DNA of 64,000 nucleotides from Vampirovibrio chlorellavorus (GCA_903866275.1 CAIPMU010000012.1:194452-258451); one strand, 5' to 3'; positions 34,627 through 43,569 are shown, numbered from the stretch's first letter. The notes: a model not told the origin generated them from the letters alone. Numbers and translations are program-made.

Positions 34627-34752
34627 CCTGAGGTTCCTGCGCAAAGTATTTCTCGTGGTGGTGGTTCTGGTATTTCGGCTGCCAGTCCCTTTGCTACTTC
34701 GGCTGCCCTGATTCAAACGACTGGGGCTCATGGTGCTACTGAAGCCTGCTGA
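34627..34752 (+). pseudogene. In-frame remnant downstream of the amber stop
   Basis: The codons after the TAG read PEVPAQSISRGGGSGISAAS and go on in the same frame to LIQTTGAHGATEAC before TGA. The last part resembles SSIMTSGAHGTTDLL of the large Flp-like protein at 7,035, which suggests coding ancestry. The TGA lies in a perfect 16-base palindrome, CTGCTGAATTCAGCAG (34,746-34,761). Confidence 0.5.
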
Positions 34753-34801
34753 ATTCAGCAGTTCTGAATTCACGAGCGTTCCCAGATTCATCTTTATGTT
34801 T

Positions 34802-34970
34802 GTTTACAAACCGTTCCTGAATTTCAATTGTTTGTTTTTATGCATATAGAAGGACAACAGGCTGGAATTGAAATTTTTGGACAACTAACTCTTTAGATGA
34901 TGCGCTATATAACGCCTTTCCCGGTATCGCTTGCGATTTTTTGAGGGAAATGGCGTTTTTCTATTTTTAG
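34802..34970 (+). repeat. Terminator-bearing repeat, copy 2
   Basis: Second copy of the element at 34,078-34,245, about 50 bases after the pilin remnant. Here the terminator is better: AACGCCTTTCCC (34,911-34,922) pairs with GGGAAAtGGCGTT, then TTTTTC, with the nested ATCGC-TT-GCGAT stem kept. The two direct copies flank the interrupted Flp-like pilin gene exactly. Confidence 0.75.
34911..34960 (+). terminator. Intrinsic terminator of the third Flp-like pilin
   Basis: 12-base stem with one bulged T, internal hairpin, T-run of five. It is the right-hand part of repeat copy 2. Confidence 0.7.
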
Positions 34971-34976
34971 TCTCTT

Positions 34977-35777
34977 TTAAATCAGGCCCATCGCCATTTT
35001 CGCGGCTTGTTCGTAGGCCAACGCTTCTGCTTCCATCGGCGAATCTTGCTGCAAATTGCCTAAACCGATGAGTTGCGCCAGTTGATGGCTGAGCCGTTTG
35101 CCCACATTCTGCCGGGAATGTCGGTACTCATGGGTCAGGATGGCGGCTTTTTCACCGTCCCTCAGCCGCCAGAAGCCCTGTCCCAGATACAGGGTATTTT
35201 CGCTGTAACGGTAGGCGGCCAGTAGTTCGGTATCGGCTGAAACCTGATAGGTGGCGTGAATGTCTTCCGGTTCGCTCAGGGTAATATGTTCTTCCCGGTG
35301 CAGGGTATCAAGCCATTTGGTTATTGTGGGTGAGAGGGTGTTTAAAAGTCGACGGCTGGGATAGAGTGCGGCCCAATAGTCTGCTGAGTGAGGTGCCGTG
35401 TGAGCGAGCAACGGATGCCAGTCTGCGGTGCTGTTGCGTTGGGCCATCCGGGCCAGCAGCCGGTGTTCGGCAACATCCGAAGTGAGCGTGTTGAAGGTTG
35501 GCAAGGGACCATCGCCGATTTTTGCATCCCAGACGGTAGCGGCCCCAATGCAGATCAGCAACATCAGCGTAATTCGCAACAGTCTGGTCATCACGGTGCG
35601 GCTGGCATTGAGCAGTCGGACGGGCAGGGTTTGAAGGTTCAGGATGGACTGCCAGTCCCGTTGCATGGCATCAACCCCAAGCGCGTACCCGCGTTGCAGA
35701 AATGCCTGAACGCGCTGCAATGGCTTGCGATACCCGTTGAGTCTGGGATGTGGCAGGGTGGAATAGGGGGCGTTCAT
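34977..35777 (-). CDS. Membrane-anchored zinc metallopeptidase-like protein
   Basis: A protein of about 266 residues. One hydrophobic segment near residues 68-86 (LLRITLMLLICIGAATVW) would anchor it to the membrane with the larger C-terminal part outside. There the sequence AAILTHEYRHSRQNVG contains the zinc motif HEYRH (about residue 216), and the downstream MEAEALAYEQAA offers the third Glu ligand at a gluzincin-like distance. This resembles the minimal peptidase domain found in several uncharacterised bacterial families. I chose the ATG at 35,777; an in-frame ATG at 35,837 adds 20 residues without a ribosome site. The substrate is unknown. Its stop lies seven bases from repeat copy 2. Confidence 0.6.
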   Translation of the reverse strand: MNAPYSTLPHPRLNGYRKPLQRVQAFLQRGYALGVDAMQRDWQSILNLQTLPVRLLNASRTVMTRLLRITLMLLICIGAATVWDAKIGDGPLPTFNTLTSDVAEHRLLARMAQRNSTADWHPLLAHTAPHSADYWAALYPSRRLLNTLSPTITKWLDTLHREEHITLSEPEDIHATYQVSADTELLAAYRYSENTLYLGQGFWRLRDGEKAAILTHEYRHSRQNVGKRLSHQLAQLIGLGNLQQDSPMEAEALAYEQAAKMAMGLI

Positions 35778-35982
35778 CGGTGGGCTTCTTTCATCATGGG
35801 ATGCCAGCTGAGGCTTGAGCTTTAGAAGATCCCTCAAGCTGAAAGACTGCCCTTATGTGAACAAGTTTGAATGGCATGCTGGAACGCATGATGCCGGTTC
35901 AGGCTCACAACTGATTGTCCCAGCGGCTTTTGTGAGTGTCGCCCTTATTGTGAGGTACGCCCAAGGTGGGGCGCAGGAACAC

Positions 35983-36756
35983 TTAAACGGCTGGTTTCAG
36001 CGGGCCGAGTATGATTTCCTTGATGAACAGGTTGGTGGGTTGGTTCAGGGCGTAAACCACGGCCTCGGCGATGTCTTCAGGTGTGAGCATGCCTTCGCGA
36101 CGGGGCTCGCTCTCCAGTTGCAGGCCGTCCCAGATGGGGGTGTCCACGGCGCCGGGATAGATGCCAATGACCTTGATATGGTTGTTGCGTTGCTCTTCGG
36201 CCACGGCTTCGGTCAGCGCATGCAGTCCAAACTTGGAGGCGTCGTAGACGCTCCAGTAGGGGTATGCGGTTTTACCGGCCACAGAGTTGATATTGATGAT
36301 CGTACCGCCCTGCTGCTGCACCATCTGTGGGATCACGGCGCGCATGGCGTACATGCAGCCTTTCAGGTTGGTATCAATGGTCCGATCGATGTCTGCAATG
36401 CTGCTCTCCTGAAAGAGACCGATTTGGGGCGCCACCCCGGCGTTATTAATCAGAATATCTACCCGGCCCAGTGTGCTCAGGGTGTCATCCACCACGGCCT
36501 GCACCTGTCCGGCATCCCGAACATCGCAGGGGCGAATGAGGCAGGTGATCTCAGGATACTGAGACTGAATTCGGGCTTGCAAGGCTGTGAGCTTTTCGGT
36601 GTTCCGGGCGCAGAGCATCAGATGAATACCCAGTGAGGCCAACCGAAGCGCAATGGCATGGCCAATGCCCTGGCTGGCACCGGTAATGAGGGCGACCGCC
36701 GCAGGAGATCCCGAAAGCGGGTAGGGTTTGCGGGGGCTTTCATGGGGCTGGGACAT
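35983..36756 (-). CDS. Short-chain dehydrogenase/reductase
   Basis: NAD(P)-dependent oxidoreductase of the classical SDR family, about 257 residues. The cofactor loop is TGASQGIGHAIA, followed by NNAG (DILINNAGVAP), the catalytic Ser in INSVAGK and the YxxxK pair in YDASKFG. PGAVDTPIWD after strand 6 is typical. The ARNTEKL segment after strand 2 suggests NADPH preference. The start at 36,756 has AGGAG ten bases upstream; an in-frame ATG at 36,837 would add 27 unconserved residues. Closest well-known types are 3-ketoacyl-ACP reductase-like or sepiapterin-like enzymes, but the substrate cannot be set. It stands alone. Confidence 0.85.
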   Translation of the reverse strand: MSQPHESPRKPYPLSGSPAAVALITGASQGIGHAIALRLASLGIHLMLCARNTEKLTALQARIQSQYPEITCLIRPCDVRDAGQVQAVVDDTLSTLGRVDILINNAGVAPQIGLFQESSIADIDRTIDTNLKGCMYAMRAVIPQMVQQQGGTIININSVAGKTAYPYWSVYDASKFGLHALTEAVAEEQRNNHIKVIGIYPGAVDTPIWDGLQLESEPRREGMLTPEDIAEAVVYALNQPTNLFIKEIILGPLKPAV

Positions 36757-37104
36757 ACAACATGCGCTCCTGTAGATGCTGAATTGAGTGCCATTACCAT
36801 AACTTGAACAGTGGTGAGGAACAATGTATTGAATCATGGGCTACTCTGCTCCGGCTTCAAATAGGGACGCAGGCTTGAAACCTGTCAGGGGCCTTGATAA
36901 TGGCTCCTGCTGGATTCTGTCAAATTCGTCCCAAAAGAGTCACTCGATCCCCGCTGGCTCAATGCTAAAATAAATCAGTAATCGTACCGTCTTGTTGAGA
37001 ATCGTAGTGTTTGGAATTGGCTGTGAGGGTTTGAGGGAATTTCCCGCGACTCTGTATGCGGCCTTGCATTCCTGTGTTGATTGGATTTTTAGGAGAGTTA
37101 AGAC

Positions 37105-37638
37105 ATGAACAATACTTTTAAACACGTGTTGTCGGTGGGTGCTTTGGCAGCGCTCAGCTTGCCCTTGATGGCGTTTGCAGAAGGTCCCTATGCCACCTTT
37201 GAAATCAAAGTGGAAAGCGCCGCGGTTGAATCCGAAGTCAGCCCTGTGGTGAGCAGCCCCATCACCAAGTGTCATGTGCAGTTTCACATCCTGAACAACA
37301 CCGGTAAACAACTTTACTTTGTGAACGGTCAGGCGCAGTCCTATATCCCGGTGGTGTCCAACAACACCGTGACTGCACCCTATCAAGTGGGTCAACAGTA
37401 CCAGCTGGTGGATGCCGAAGGTCATTCGGTGGCCAAGTGGAACCTGGACAACGTGAAGATTGGTGTCCCCAATGTGGCTAGCGCCAGCCAAAGCCAGTTT
37501 TCCCAGTGGGGCAGCACCATTCAGCAAGTGATTGAGAACCAGAAAGTGAGCTATCAGGAGCCTCCGGCGAAAGCCGAACCGCACTACTACGAGTCCAACA
37601 CTACCCGTACTTCGGGCGTCATTCGCGGTTACTGGTAA
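37105..37638 (+). CDS. Secreted protein of unknown function
   Basis: A 177-residue protein with a clean Sec signal peptide: basic MNNTFKHV, hydrophobic LSVGALAALSLPLM, cleavage after AFA (residue 25). The mature part looks beta-rich: YATFEIKVESAAVES, VVSSPITKCHVQFHILNNTGKQLYFVNGQAQ, then VGQQYQLVDAEGHSVAKWNL. It ends with a Tyr/Arg-rich tail (HYYESNTTRTSGVIRGYW). There is a single cysteine in the mature chain. AGGAGAG lies seven bases before the ATG and a very strong terminator follows, so it is a single-gene unit with good expression signals. No domain is recognised. Confidence 0.65.
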   Translation: MNNTFKHVLSVGALAALSLPLMAFAEGPYATFEIKVESAAVESEVSPVVSSPITKCHVQFHILNNTGKQLYFVNGQAQSYIPVVSNNTVTAPYQVGQQYQLVDAEGHSVAKWNLDNVKIGVPNVASASQSQFSQWGSTIQQVIENQKVSYQEPPAKAEPHYYESNTTRTSGVIRGYW

Positions 37639-37692
37639 ACTTTCCGGCGACTCAGTGCTCTGAGTTTGCTCTTCAATAACCGGAATTCTGAC

Positions 37693-37738
37693 AAAACCTC
37701 CCCGCTTTAGGCTTGAGCCTGACAGCGGGGAGGTTTTT
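37693..37738 (+). terminator. Intrinsic terminator of the secreted-protein gene
   Basis: AAAACCTCCCCGCT pairs perfectly with AGCGGGGAGGTTTT, with an inner TTAGGC/GCCTGA stem, then T residues. It starts 54 bases after the stop codon. The rest of 37,739-38,022 shows only a possible TATACAAT -10 element near 37,934. Confidence 0.85.
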
Positions 37739-38022
37739 GTCGTGACCCGAAGTGGAGAACACCAGACTGGACGACTGGCCCGACATCATGCCCGACATCA
37801 TGGGGGATGAGCTCGTATTAGTCAGTGGTGTGATGGCCTAATGCCATCGGCCTTTACTGAAATCCGCCGGTCTCCTGATTGAATGCGGGGATGGAGAGGT
37901 CTATGCTTTTATGTGTCTATGGGGATTTGGTTCTATACAATACCCGATCTGCTTTACCTTCTGCTTCAGCGGTGCAAAGCACCATAGACAGATTCAGTTC
38001 CCTGCGATAAGCAGGATGCAAC

Positions 38023-38388
38023 ATGACGACGGGATTCAATCTGATGAATATCATGATGCACCCGAAACCGCATGAGCCTATCAATGGTTCTGAAGCGCAC
38101 TTTGCTCAGCGCAACCCGGAGAGCCGTTCAATAGCCGTGCCAGACAAGCCATCGTCCTTGCGTGAACGAACAGTCCTGAAGTCGGCCTTATCCATGCCGT
38201 GGTATCGGCTGGTGCGGGAACTTGCCCAACTGGGGCTGGTGGTGGCCGTGCCAACTGGTTTGGGGCTGGCCTCCGGCCTCTGGATTGACACGATGTTGCC
38301 GAGTTCTCTTTCCTGGATGATGATTATGACCCCGGTGGGCTTTTTACTCGGTGCAGGGTTTGCGGTGTTCTGGTGGGCGTTTTCCTGA
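38023..38388 (+). CDS. Small membrane protein, AtpZ/AtpI-like
   Basis: A 121-residue protein with a polar N-terminal half and two membrane segments at the end: LAQLGLVVAVPTGLGLASGLWIDTML and WMMIMTPVGFLLGAGFAVFWW. The pattern of glycines in the first helix, the Asp just after it (WIDTML) and the closely spaced second helix match the AtpZ/AtpI family, small proteins associated with F0F1 ATP synthase assembly and possibly magnesium or calcium uptake. ATP synthase genes are not nearby, so the role is uncertain. AGG precedes the ATG by about eight bases; other in-frame ATGs at codons 8, 11 and 12 are possible. Confidence 0.5.
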   Translation: MTTGFNLMNIMMHPKPHEPINGSEAHFAQRNPESRSIAVPDKPSSLRERTVLKSALSMPWYRLVRELAQLGLVVAVPTGLGLASGLWIDTMLPSSLSWMMIMTPVGFLLGAGFAVFWWAFS

Positions 38389-38455
38389 GTTGTTCAATTG
38401 AAATCAGCTATTGCGCTGGCGAATCGCTGAATAGGGTGTTTCAGGCGCTACTGCT

Positions 38456-39067
38456 TCAGGGGGCGATGCGGGCGTGTTGGCTCCAGAACACGATGGCTTC
38501 CGCGAACGCCTCCGGGGTGTAGGGCGTCTGAGGGCGGGTGCCCCCCTTGAGGCCCAGCAGGTTTCGGGCCATCGTCATGGGATGCATGGGCTCTTCCTGC
38601 AGACTGGCATAGGCGTTGATGGACACAATATAATGCAAAGCCTCCTGCGGATCGGGCGCGTCGTCATCCACGGCCAAAACCGCATGGCTATAGACAATCA
38701 CATCGACCCGTCGGGCGGGCATCTTGCGAGTTTGTCCGGCATTTTGTTCGGCATTTTGTTCGGTATGTTGCACGGCAATTTGCACGAACGGTGCCTCTCC
38801 CTCCACCCGAGGCGCAAAATGGGCCTGAAGCGGTGTATCCGGCGTAATGGCAATGGTGCTGCTAAAAAAGCGGTGCAGTTGCTGGGTCGGCATGGGGACC
38901 AGCGCAACTTCCGGGTTGTTTGGGGAGATGCGTCGTTCAGGCCAGGCGGCGGTGACCAGCGCGGTGAGTTCCTCCCAGCTGCCGTTAAAATGATGATGAT
39001 GACTCTCCTGGGTTTGTCGCCGCACAAACTCGGTAACACCCATCAGGGGCAGGGGGTGGTCAGACAT
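38456..39067 (-). CDS. Conserved hypothetical protein, possibly DUF3228
   Basis: A 203-residue soluble protein. It starts MSDHPLPLMGVTEFVRRQTQE with a His-rich HHHHFNGSW stretch. The middle contains VRRVD-like RRVDVIVYSHAVLA, and the C-terminus has HPMTMARNLLGLKGGTRPQTPYTPEAFAEAIVFWSQHA, which I associate with the DUF3228 family from memory. The function of that family is unknown. An Asn/Gln repeat (EQNAEQNAGQ) in the middle looks like a small local expansion. The gene is divergent from the M3 peptidase gene, with about 250 bases between the starts. Confidence 0.5.
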   Translation of the reverse strand: MSDHPLPLMGVTEFVRRQTQESHHHHFNGSWEELTALVTAAWPERRISPNNPEVALVPMPTQQLHRFFSSTIAITPDTPLQAHFAPRVEGEAPFVQIAVQHTEQNAEQNAGQTRKMPARRVDVIVYSHAVLAVDDDAPDPQEALHYIVSINAYASLQEEPMHPMTMARNLLGLKGGTRPQTPYTPEAFAEAIVFWSQHARIAP

Positions 39068-39318
39068 CCATGTAGTTCCTTGTGATCATACAACCCAATC
39101 CATCAGGCCAACCGTCTGAGCTGTTCAGAACACCTGACAGCATTTAGTTTAATCCTTTGGCACGGCGATGGCCAGTGGCCCTCACCCAGAGAGCGCAGCG
39201 TCCCTCTAAACCGCTTGCCTGATGCTTTGTTTGGAGGCTGGGTTTGATCAGACCTTACCCGGACTCCCCGCGCATGGCGTATAATAAGGCCATTGAGACA
39301 GGCACAGGGGAGTCCATC

Positions 39319-41010
39319 ATGAGCATTGCCACAACACCGATGAACGATCAGGCATTTCTGGAAGCGTTGGAAAAGGCCTTTGCCGATTCCAACAAGGAGT
39401 TTGCGCGGGCCTACTATCTGTTTGCCACCGCCAAGCTGAGCGAAACCTATAACTCGCAGGAAATTTATGCCCGTTACCCTCTCCTCACACAGGAAGAGAC
39501 GTTTCGTCGGTTAAAAACCCTGTATGATCGTAATCCGCAGGACGAAGAAACCAAGCGGATGTTTACGTCGGTGCTAGGTACCTACATCGGGGCACAATTG
39601 GCGGAGCTTTCCGATGAGTTTCAGAATCTGAAGAACAAACTGACCATTGATGTGGCCGAACTCGGCTTAACGCAAGCCAGTGGCGAACCCATCACCCAGT
39701 TGCTCTATGAGGACGTGCCGGAATGGCTGAAAAAACTCCCGGAAAAGCGCATGCGTCAAGCCTTGTACGATCGTATGGCGCAGGCTTATACCGAGCATCT
39801 CAGTCAACGCTTTATCGATCTGTTTGAAATTGAAAACCGCATGCTGGCCGAACTGGGTTACCCGGATGTGATCGGTTTTTACGCCCAAACCAGCGGGCAC
39901 AACTTGCGCAAACTGGGTGAAAATGGCCAAAAACTGGTTGAAGAAACCCAGGCTCGCTACCACGAGCGCATGAGCGCCCTGTACCAGAAGATGACCGGAC
40001 TGGACTTTGACACTGATGCCACCCGCGCGGATATTTCTTATGTCCTGCATGGCAAATCTCCGGAGATGAGCGCCATTGATCAGCGCTTTCCGCAGTCCCA
40101 GCTGGTGCCGCTGGCCCGTCAAACCTTCGATGGTCTGGGGCTCGAATTTTCCAGCGTGGCCACTGAAGTCAACTTTGCGGATATGGACAGTTATCAGCGT
40201 GACGTGGTGGCCAAGACCGAGCAGGCATCGCAAAGCAGTATCCCGCTTCGCCGTATTTTGCTTGATATTGCGAATCGGGAGGGCAAGCGATCGAGAGCCT
40301 ATGTTTATCCTGCGGCGGTGCCTTCGGAGATTTATCTGTCCGTCAAGCCGGAGGGCGGGCTGGATGACTACTCGGCCTTCTTCCATGAGAGCGGCCATGC
40401 CCAGCACTTTGCCTACGAAAAGCCTGACTTGAGCTTTGCCAACGCGCTGATGGGCAACAATACCACCACCGAGACTTACGCCTACCTGTTTCAGAACCTG
40501 TTCCTGAATCGCCACTGGCTGGTGAATCTGGCCGGATTAAGCGAGACGGAAGCCCGGCTGGCGGTGCAGCGTCGTGCGCTGGAAGATTTGTATATGCTGC
40601 GCCGTTACGCCAGCAAGATGCAGTTTGAACTCTTCCTGTTTGAGGGGGTCAACGAGCCCGGATACTCACTGGCTGCCAAAGGGCCAAAGTATGCGGCACT
40701 GCTGAGTCTGGGATGTGGCTTCAAGTATGACGAGGCGGGCTGGACGCGGGATGTGGATGCCGGTTTCTATGTGGCCGACTATTTCACCGCCTGGAGTCTG
40801 GAGGCCCAACTACGGGAGTACCTGTGTCAGCACTTCGGGACTCCCGCCCTTCAGGGCGAGGACTGGTATCAAAACCCCGAGGCGGGTCAATTCCTGAAGG
40901 CGCTCTGGGCTGATGGCAACATTGCCCAGCAGGATTTAAGCGCCCGACTGGGTTATAACGATCCCACGGATGTGGCCCCCCTGCTGCGCTTTATGGCTTA
41001 TAATTTATAA
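39319..41010 (+). CDS. M3-family metallopeptidase (oligoendopeptidase-like)
   Basis: Cytoplasmic zinc peptidase of about 563 residues. The catalytic site is FFHESGHAQHF, with the HExxH motif at residues 356-360, and the third ligand is expected in TTTETYAYLFQNL some 25 residues later. The surrounding helical sequence is typical of thimet/oligopeptidase-F proteins, although members of this branch are shorter than PepF or Dcp. The family cleaves short peptides in an enclosed channel. I used the ATG at 39,319, which has GGGGAG six bases upstream, rather than an in-frame codon at 39,244 that adds 25 unconserved residues. Confidence 0.82.
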   Translation: MSIATTPMNDQAFLEALEKAFADSNKEFARAYYLFATAKLSETYNSQEIYARYPLLTQEETFRRLKTLYDRNPQDEETKRMFTSVLGTYIGAQLAELSDEFQNLKNKLTIDVAELGLTQASGEPITQLLYEDVPEWLKKLPEKRMRQALYDRMAQAYTEHLSQRFIDLFEIENRMLAELGYPDVIGFYAQTSGHNLRKLGENGQKLVEETQARYHERMSALYQKMTGLDFDTDATRADISYVLHGKSPEMSAIDQRFPQSQLVPLARQTFDGLGLEFSSVATEVNFADMDSYQRDVVAKTEQASQSSIPLRRILLDIANREGKRSRAYVYPAAVPSEIYLSVKPEGGLDDYSAFFHESGHAQHFAYEKPDLSFANALMGNNTTTETYAYLFQNLFLNRHWLVNLAGLSETEARLAVQRRALEDLYMLRRYASKMQFELFLFEGVNEPGYSLAAKGPKYAALLSLGCGFKYDEAGWTRDVDAGFYVADYFTAWSLEAQLREYLCQHFGTPALQGEDWYQNPEAGQFLKALWADGNIAQQDLSARLGYNDPTDVAPLLRFMAYNL

Positions 41011-41277
41011 AGTAGACTCAATCCGGTTTTCCGGAAGTGAACGGGATTAATTGACTGGGCTTGAAGATTCAGCCGGTGCTGTGGGGCATTGGCTGGCCTG
41101 GATAAAACCCTCGTGTCTCTTTGGATGGTGCCTTGCACTCGAGAGAGTCAAGCCATCCGCTTGTAAATCGACTTAACAGAGGTTTAGTTTCAGAATAGAT
41201 GATCCATAATAAGTCTGAAGATCCTGTTTGGGGCTTCGGGTCGTGAATGGAATTAGAAAGAAATTGGCAGCAGATCG

Positions 41278-42267
41278 ATGACAGCAATCAAGAATCAACA
41301 TGGTTCCACGCTATTGGAGGTGAATGCAGATAATCTGCTATACGCCGACCTGAAGGACAAGAACCTGACCTTGGCAAATCTGACCAATGCCGTGTTGTTC
41401 AAAGCCAACTTGAGTGGCTCCAATCTCACCAATGCTGATTTGCGGGGCGCCAACCTGAATGATGCCATTCTGGAAGCGGTGAATCTGAATAAGGCCACCC
41501 TGAAAGCCGCCAAGCTGGAAAATGCAAATTTTAAGGGGGCTAAGGCGGCCCATGCCAATTTTAGCAACTTGCTGGCTTCCCAGTCCGACTGGAGCGACTG
41601 TGTCATCACCAAATCGGATTTGTCTCAATCCGACTTATCTCGCGCAGTGCTGATCAACGCTTCCTTGATTGATTGCGAGCTTTATGAAACCAAGATGATG
41701 CACGCCAATTTTACCGGTGCCAAATTGAATCGCTGCACTATGTTCAAGGCCCAGGGGCAATCCACCCTGTTTGTGGATGCCGAGATGGAAAAGGTGGACA
41801 TGGAGCATGCCCAGTTTAGTTGGGCCAACTTTACCCGAGCCAACCTGAAAGGTGCCGTCATGCGGCAGGTCAAGTTTATTTCGGCTGTGCTGACGGAGAT
41901 TAATCTGAGCAACACCAACATGAACCAGAGCGTTCTGGAAGGTGCTGATATGCAGCGGGCGGTGCTGGAAGGGGCCAGTATGTTTCAGGCCAACCTGACG
42001 CGTGCCAATCTAAGAGGGGCCAATCTGGCCAAAGCGAACCTGAGTGGGTGTATTCTCAGTCTTTGCCAGCTGGAAGGCGCCAATCTGGAGCGTGTGGATT
42101 TGCAAGGGGCCAGTATTCGCGGTGCCCGTTACAACGAGGATACGATTTTTCCAGCCAACTTTAACCCGGAGGCCAACGGGCTCATTCTGTCACCCAAGAA
42201 GCTACAGGAAGAGGCCCTGCTCGCTGAAGCGGCCCAGGGAGATGCCGAGTCTCCTCCAGCCCAGTAA
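41278..42267 (+). CDS. Pentapeptide-repeat protein
   Basis: A 329-residue protein in which residues about 20-285 are nearly continuous A[D/N]LxX pentapeptides (ANLTNAVLFKANLSGSNLTNADLRGANLND...). These build a right-handed quadrilateral beta-helix of roughly 13 coils. There are short interruptions near residues 90-110 and 155-175. The C-terminus is Glu/Ala/Pro-rich and probably flexible. There is no signal peptide or added enzyme domain. Family members include gyrase-protecting DNA mimics, but this one lacks the characteristic features I would need to claim that. Such proteins are very common in cyanobacteria and relatives. It converges on mnmA. Confidence 0.85.
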   Translation: MTAIKNQHGSTLLEVNADNLLYADLKDKNLTLANLTNAVLFKANLSGSNLTNADLRGANLNDAILEAVNLNKATLKAAKLENANFKGAKAAHANFSNLLASQSDWSDCVITKSDLSQSDLSRAVLINASLIDCELYETKMMHANFTGAKLNRCTMFKAQGQSTLFVDAEMEKVDMEHAQFSWANFTRANLKGAVMRQVKFISAVLTEINLSNTNMNQSVLEGADMQRAVLEGASMFQANLTRANLRGANLAKANLSGCILSLCQLEGANLERVDLQGASIRGARYNEDTIFPANFNPEANGLILSPKKLQEEALLAEAAQGDAESPPAQ

Positions 42268-42297
42268 GCGAGTCTGCTGACCCGGACTCCTTCAGGA

Positions 42298-43533
42298 TTA
42301 ACTGACAGGCGTCAGCTGGCAGTAGAGATCGGGGAGGTTGTCGCGCTTTTCCTGCCAGTCGCTGTCGTTCATCTCCCCATGGCTCAGGTGGCGGTCGATG
42401 TACCCTCCCCCGAAGAGCTGCCGGAAGTCGGTGTCATAGAAAGCGGCAATCTGTCCCGGTGTAATGGCAGATTGGGGCTGATTTAACGTGACTTTCAGGG
42501 TTTGGCGGCTTGCCGCCGAATCAGATCGGAGGCCTTTCAGCTGTCCGGCTGGCTCAGGGCATGATTCGGGCGGTAATAACTCCACACGTCCCAGTGTGGG
42601 CGGGCTGTTGTATCTGATCTTCACCATGGACTCAAAGGGGAAGGCGCTGGGGGTTTCAAAGTGTGGCGTCAGCCAGTTGGGCGCCAGCACCGTAAAGCTG
42701 GTGCTGTTCAAATGATGTGCATCGCCCAGATACACCGTGTTGGTTTTGGGATCGATCTTCACCACGTAGATAGGTCGGCCCGCCGCTACGCCAATACCCT
42801 TGCGCTGACCCAGCGTAAAGCGATAGTAGCCATCATGCTCGCCAAGGATTTTGCCGGTATCAAAATCCAGAAACTGGCCTTTCTGTTTGCCAAAGACCTG
42901 ATTCATATAGTTCGCCTGCCCGTCCAGTACAAAGCAGATGTCCTGAGATTCCTTGCTGTAGGCGGTTGGCAGATCCAGTTCGCGGGCCAGGGCCACGACC
43001 TGCGGCTTGGTCATTTCGCCCAGCGGAAAGAGCGTTTTGGCCAGATCTTGCGGGTACACCCGAGCCATCATGTAAGTTTGATCCTTGTGTTCATCCACGG
43101 AGCGCAGCAGGTTGACTCGCCCGTCTTTGGAAGGCTCCAGAATGGCGTAATGACCAGTGGCCACGTAATCCACGCCCAATTCATCCACGGCGTAGCGCAG
43201 GAGTTGCTCCCATTTGACGTAGCGATTGCACTCCACGCAGGGGTTGGGCGTCAGACCCGCCCGATAGGACTCGTTGTAGTAGTCCATCACAAAGTGAGAA
43301 AACTCGGCCCGCAGATCGACGGTGTCGTAGGGGACGTCCAGCATTTCGCAGACCCGGCCCGCGTTGACCAGCGCATCGTTGCAGCATTTGCCGGGGCCGT
43401 TCAGGGTCCAGGCGGTCAGGCCAACAATGTCATGCCCGGCCTTTGCCATGATATAGGCAGCCACGCTGCTGTCCACGCCGCCGCTCATAGCCACGGCAAT
43501 GCGTTTCTTGGGATTGGGTATGAAATTAGTCAT
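42298..43533 (-). CDS. mnmA: tRNA-specific 2-thiouridylase
   Basis: Adds sulfur to the wobble uridine of tRNA-Lys, -Glu and -Gln using ATP and a persulfide relay. The PP-loop is AMSGGVDSSVAA (residues 15-26). Catalytic Cys99 lies in NPCVECNRYVKW and the second, Cys200, in SQDICFVLD; both are needed for persulfide transfer. GHYA and HKDQTYMM are also conserved. The GKCCNDALVNAGRVCEML insertion resembles the cyanobacterial form of the enzyme. At 411 residues it is slightly longer than the typical 360-380, owing to a Pro/Ser-rich insert around 325-345. A small membrane-protein gene lies 36 bases upstream on the same strand. Confidence 0.95.
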   Translation of the reverse strand: MTNFIPNPKKRIAVAMSGGVDSSVAAYIMAKAGHDIVGLTAWTLNGPGKCCNDALVNAGRVCEMLDVPYDTVDLRAEFSHFVMDYYNESYRAGLTPNPCVECNRYVKWEQLLRYAVDELGVDYVATGHYAILEPSKDGRVNLLRSVDEHKDQTYMMARVYPQDLAKTLFPLGEMTKPQVVALARELDLPTAYSKESQDICFVLDGQANYMNQVFGKQKGQFLDFDTGKILGEHDGYYRFTLGQRKGIGVAAGRPIYVVKIDPKTNTVYLGDAHHLNSTSFTVLAPNWLTPHFETPSAFPFESMVKIRYNSPPTLGRVELLPPESCPEPAGQLKGLRSDSAASRQTLKVTLNQPQSAITPGQIAAFYDTDFRQLFGGGYIDRHLSHGEMNDSDWQEKRDNLPDLYCQLTPVS

Positions 43534-43569
43534 TTGTAATTCTTTAACTCGGTGAGATTAAAACTCGGG

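Noticed and set aside
38474-39085. 203-codon plus-strand frame
   Set aside because: Mirror of the minus-strand gene at 38,456-39,067; His/Gly/Arg-rich and without a ribosome site.
41278-42267. Gyrase-protecting (Qnr/MfpA-like) role for the pentapeptide protein
   Set aside because: Only the generic repeat is visible; the features that define gyrase-mimicking proteins could not be shown.
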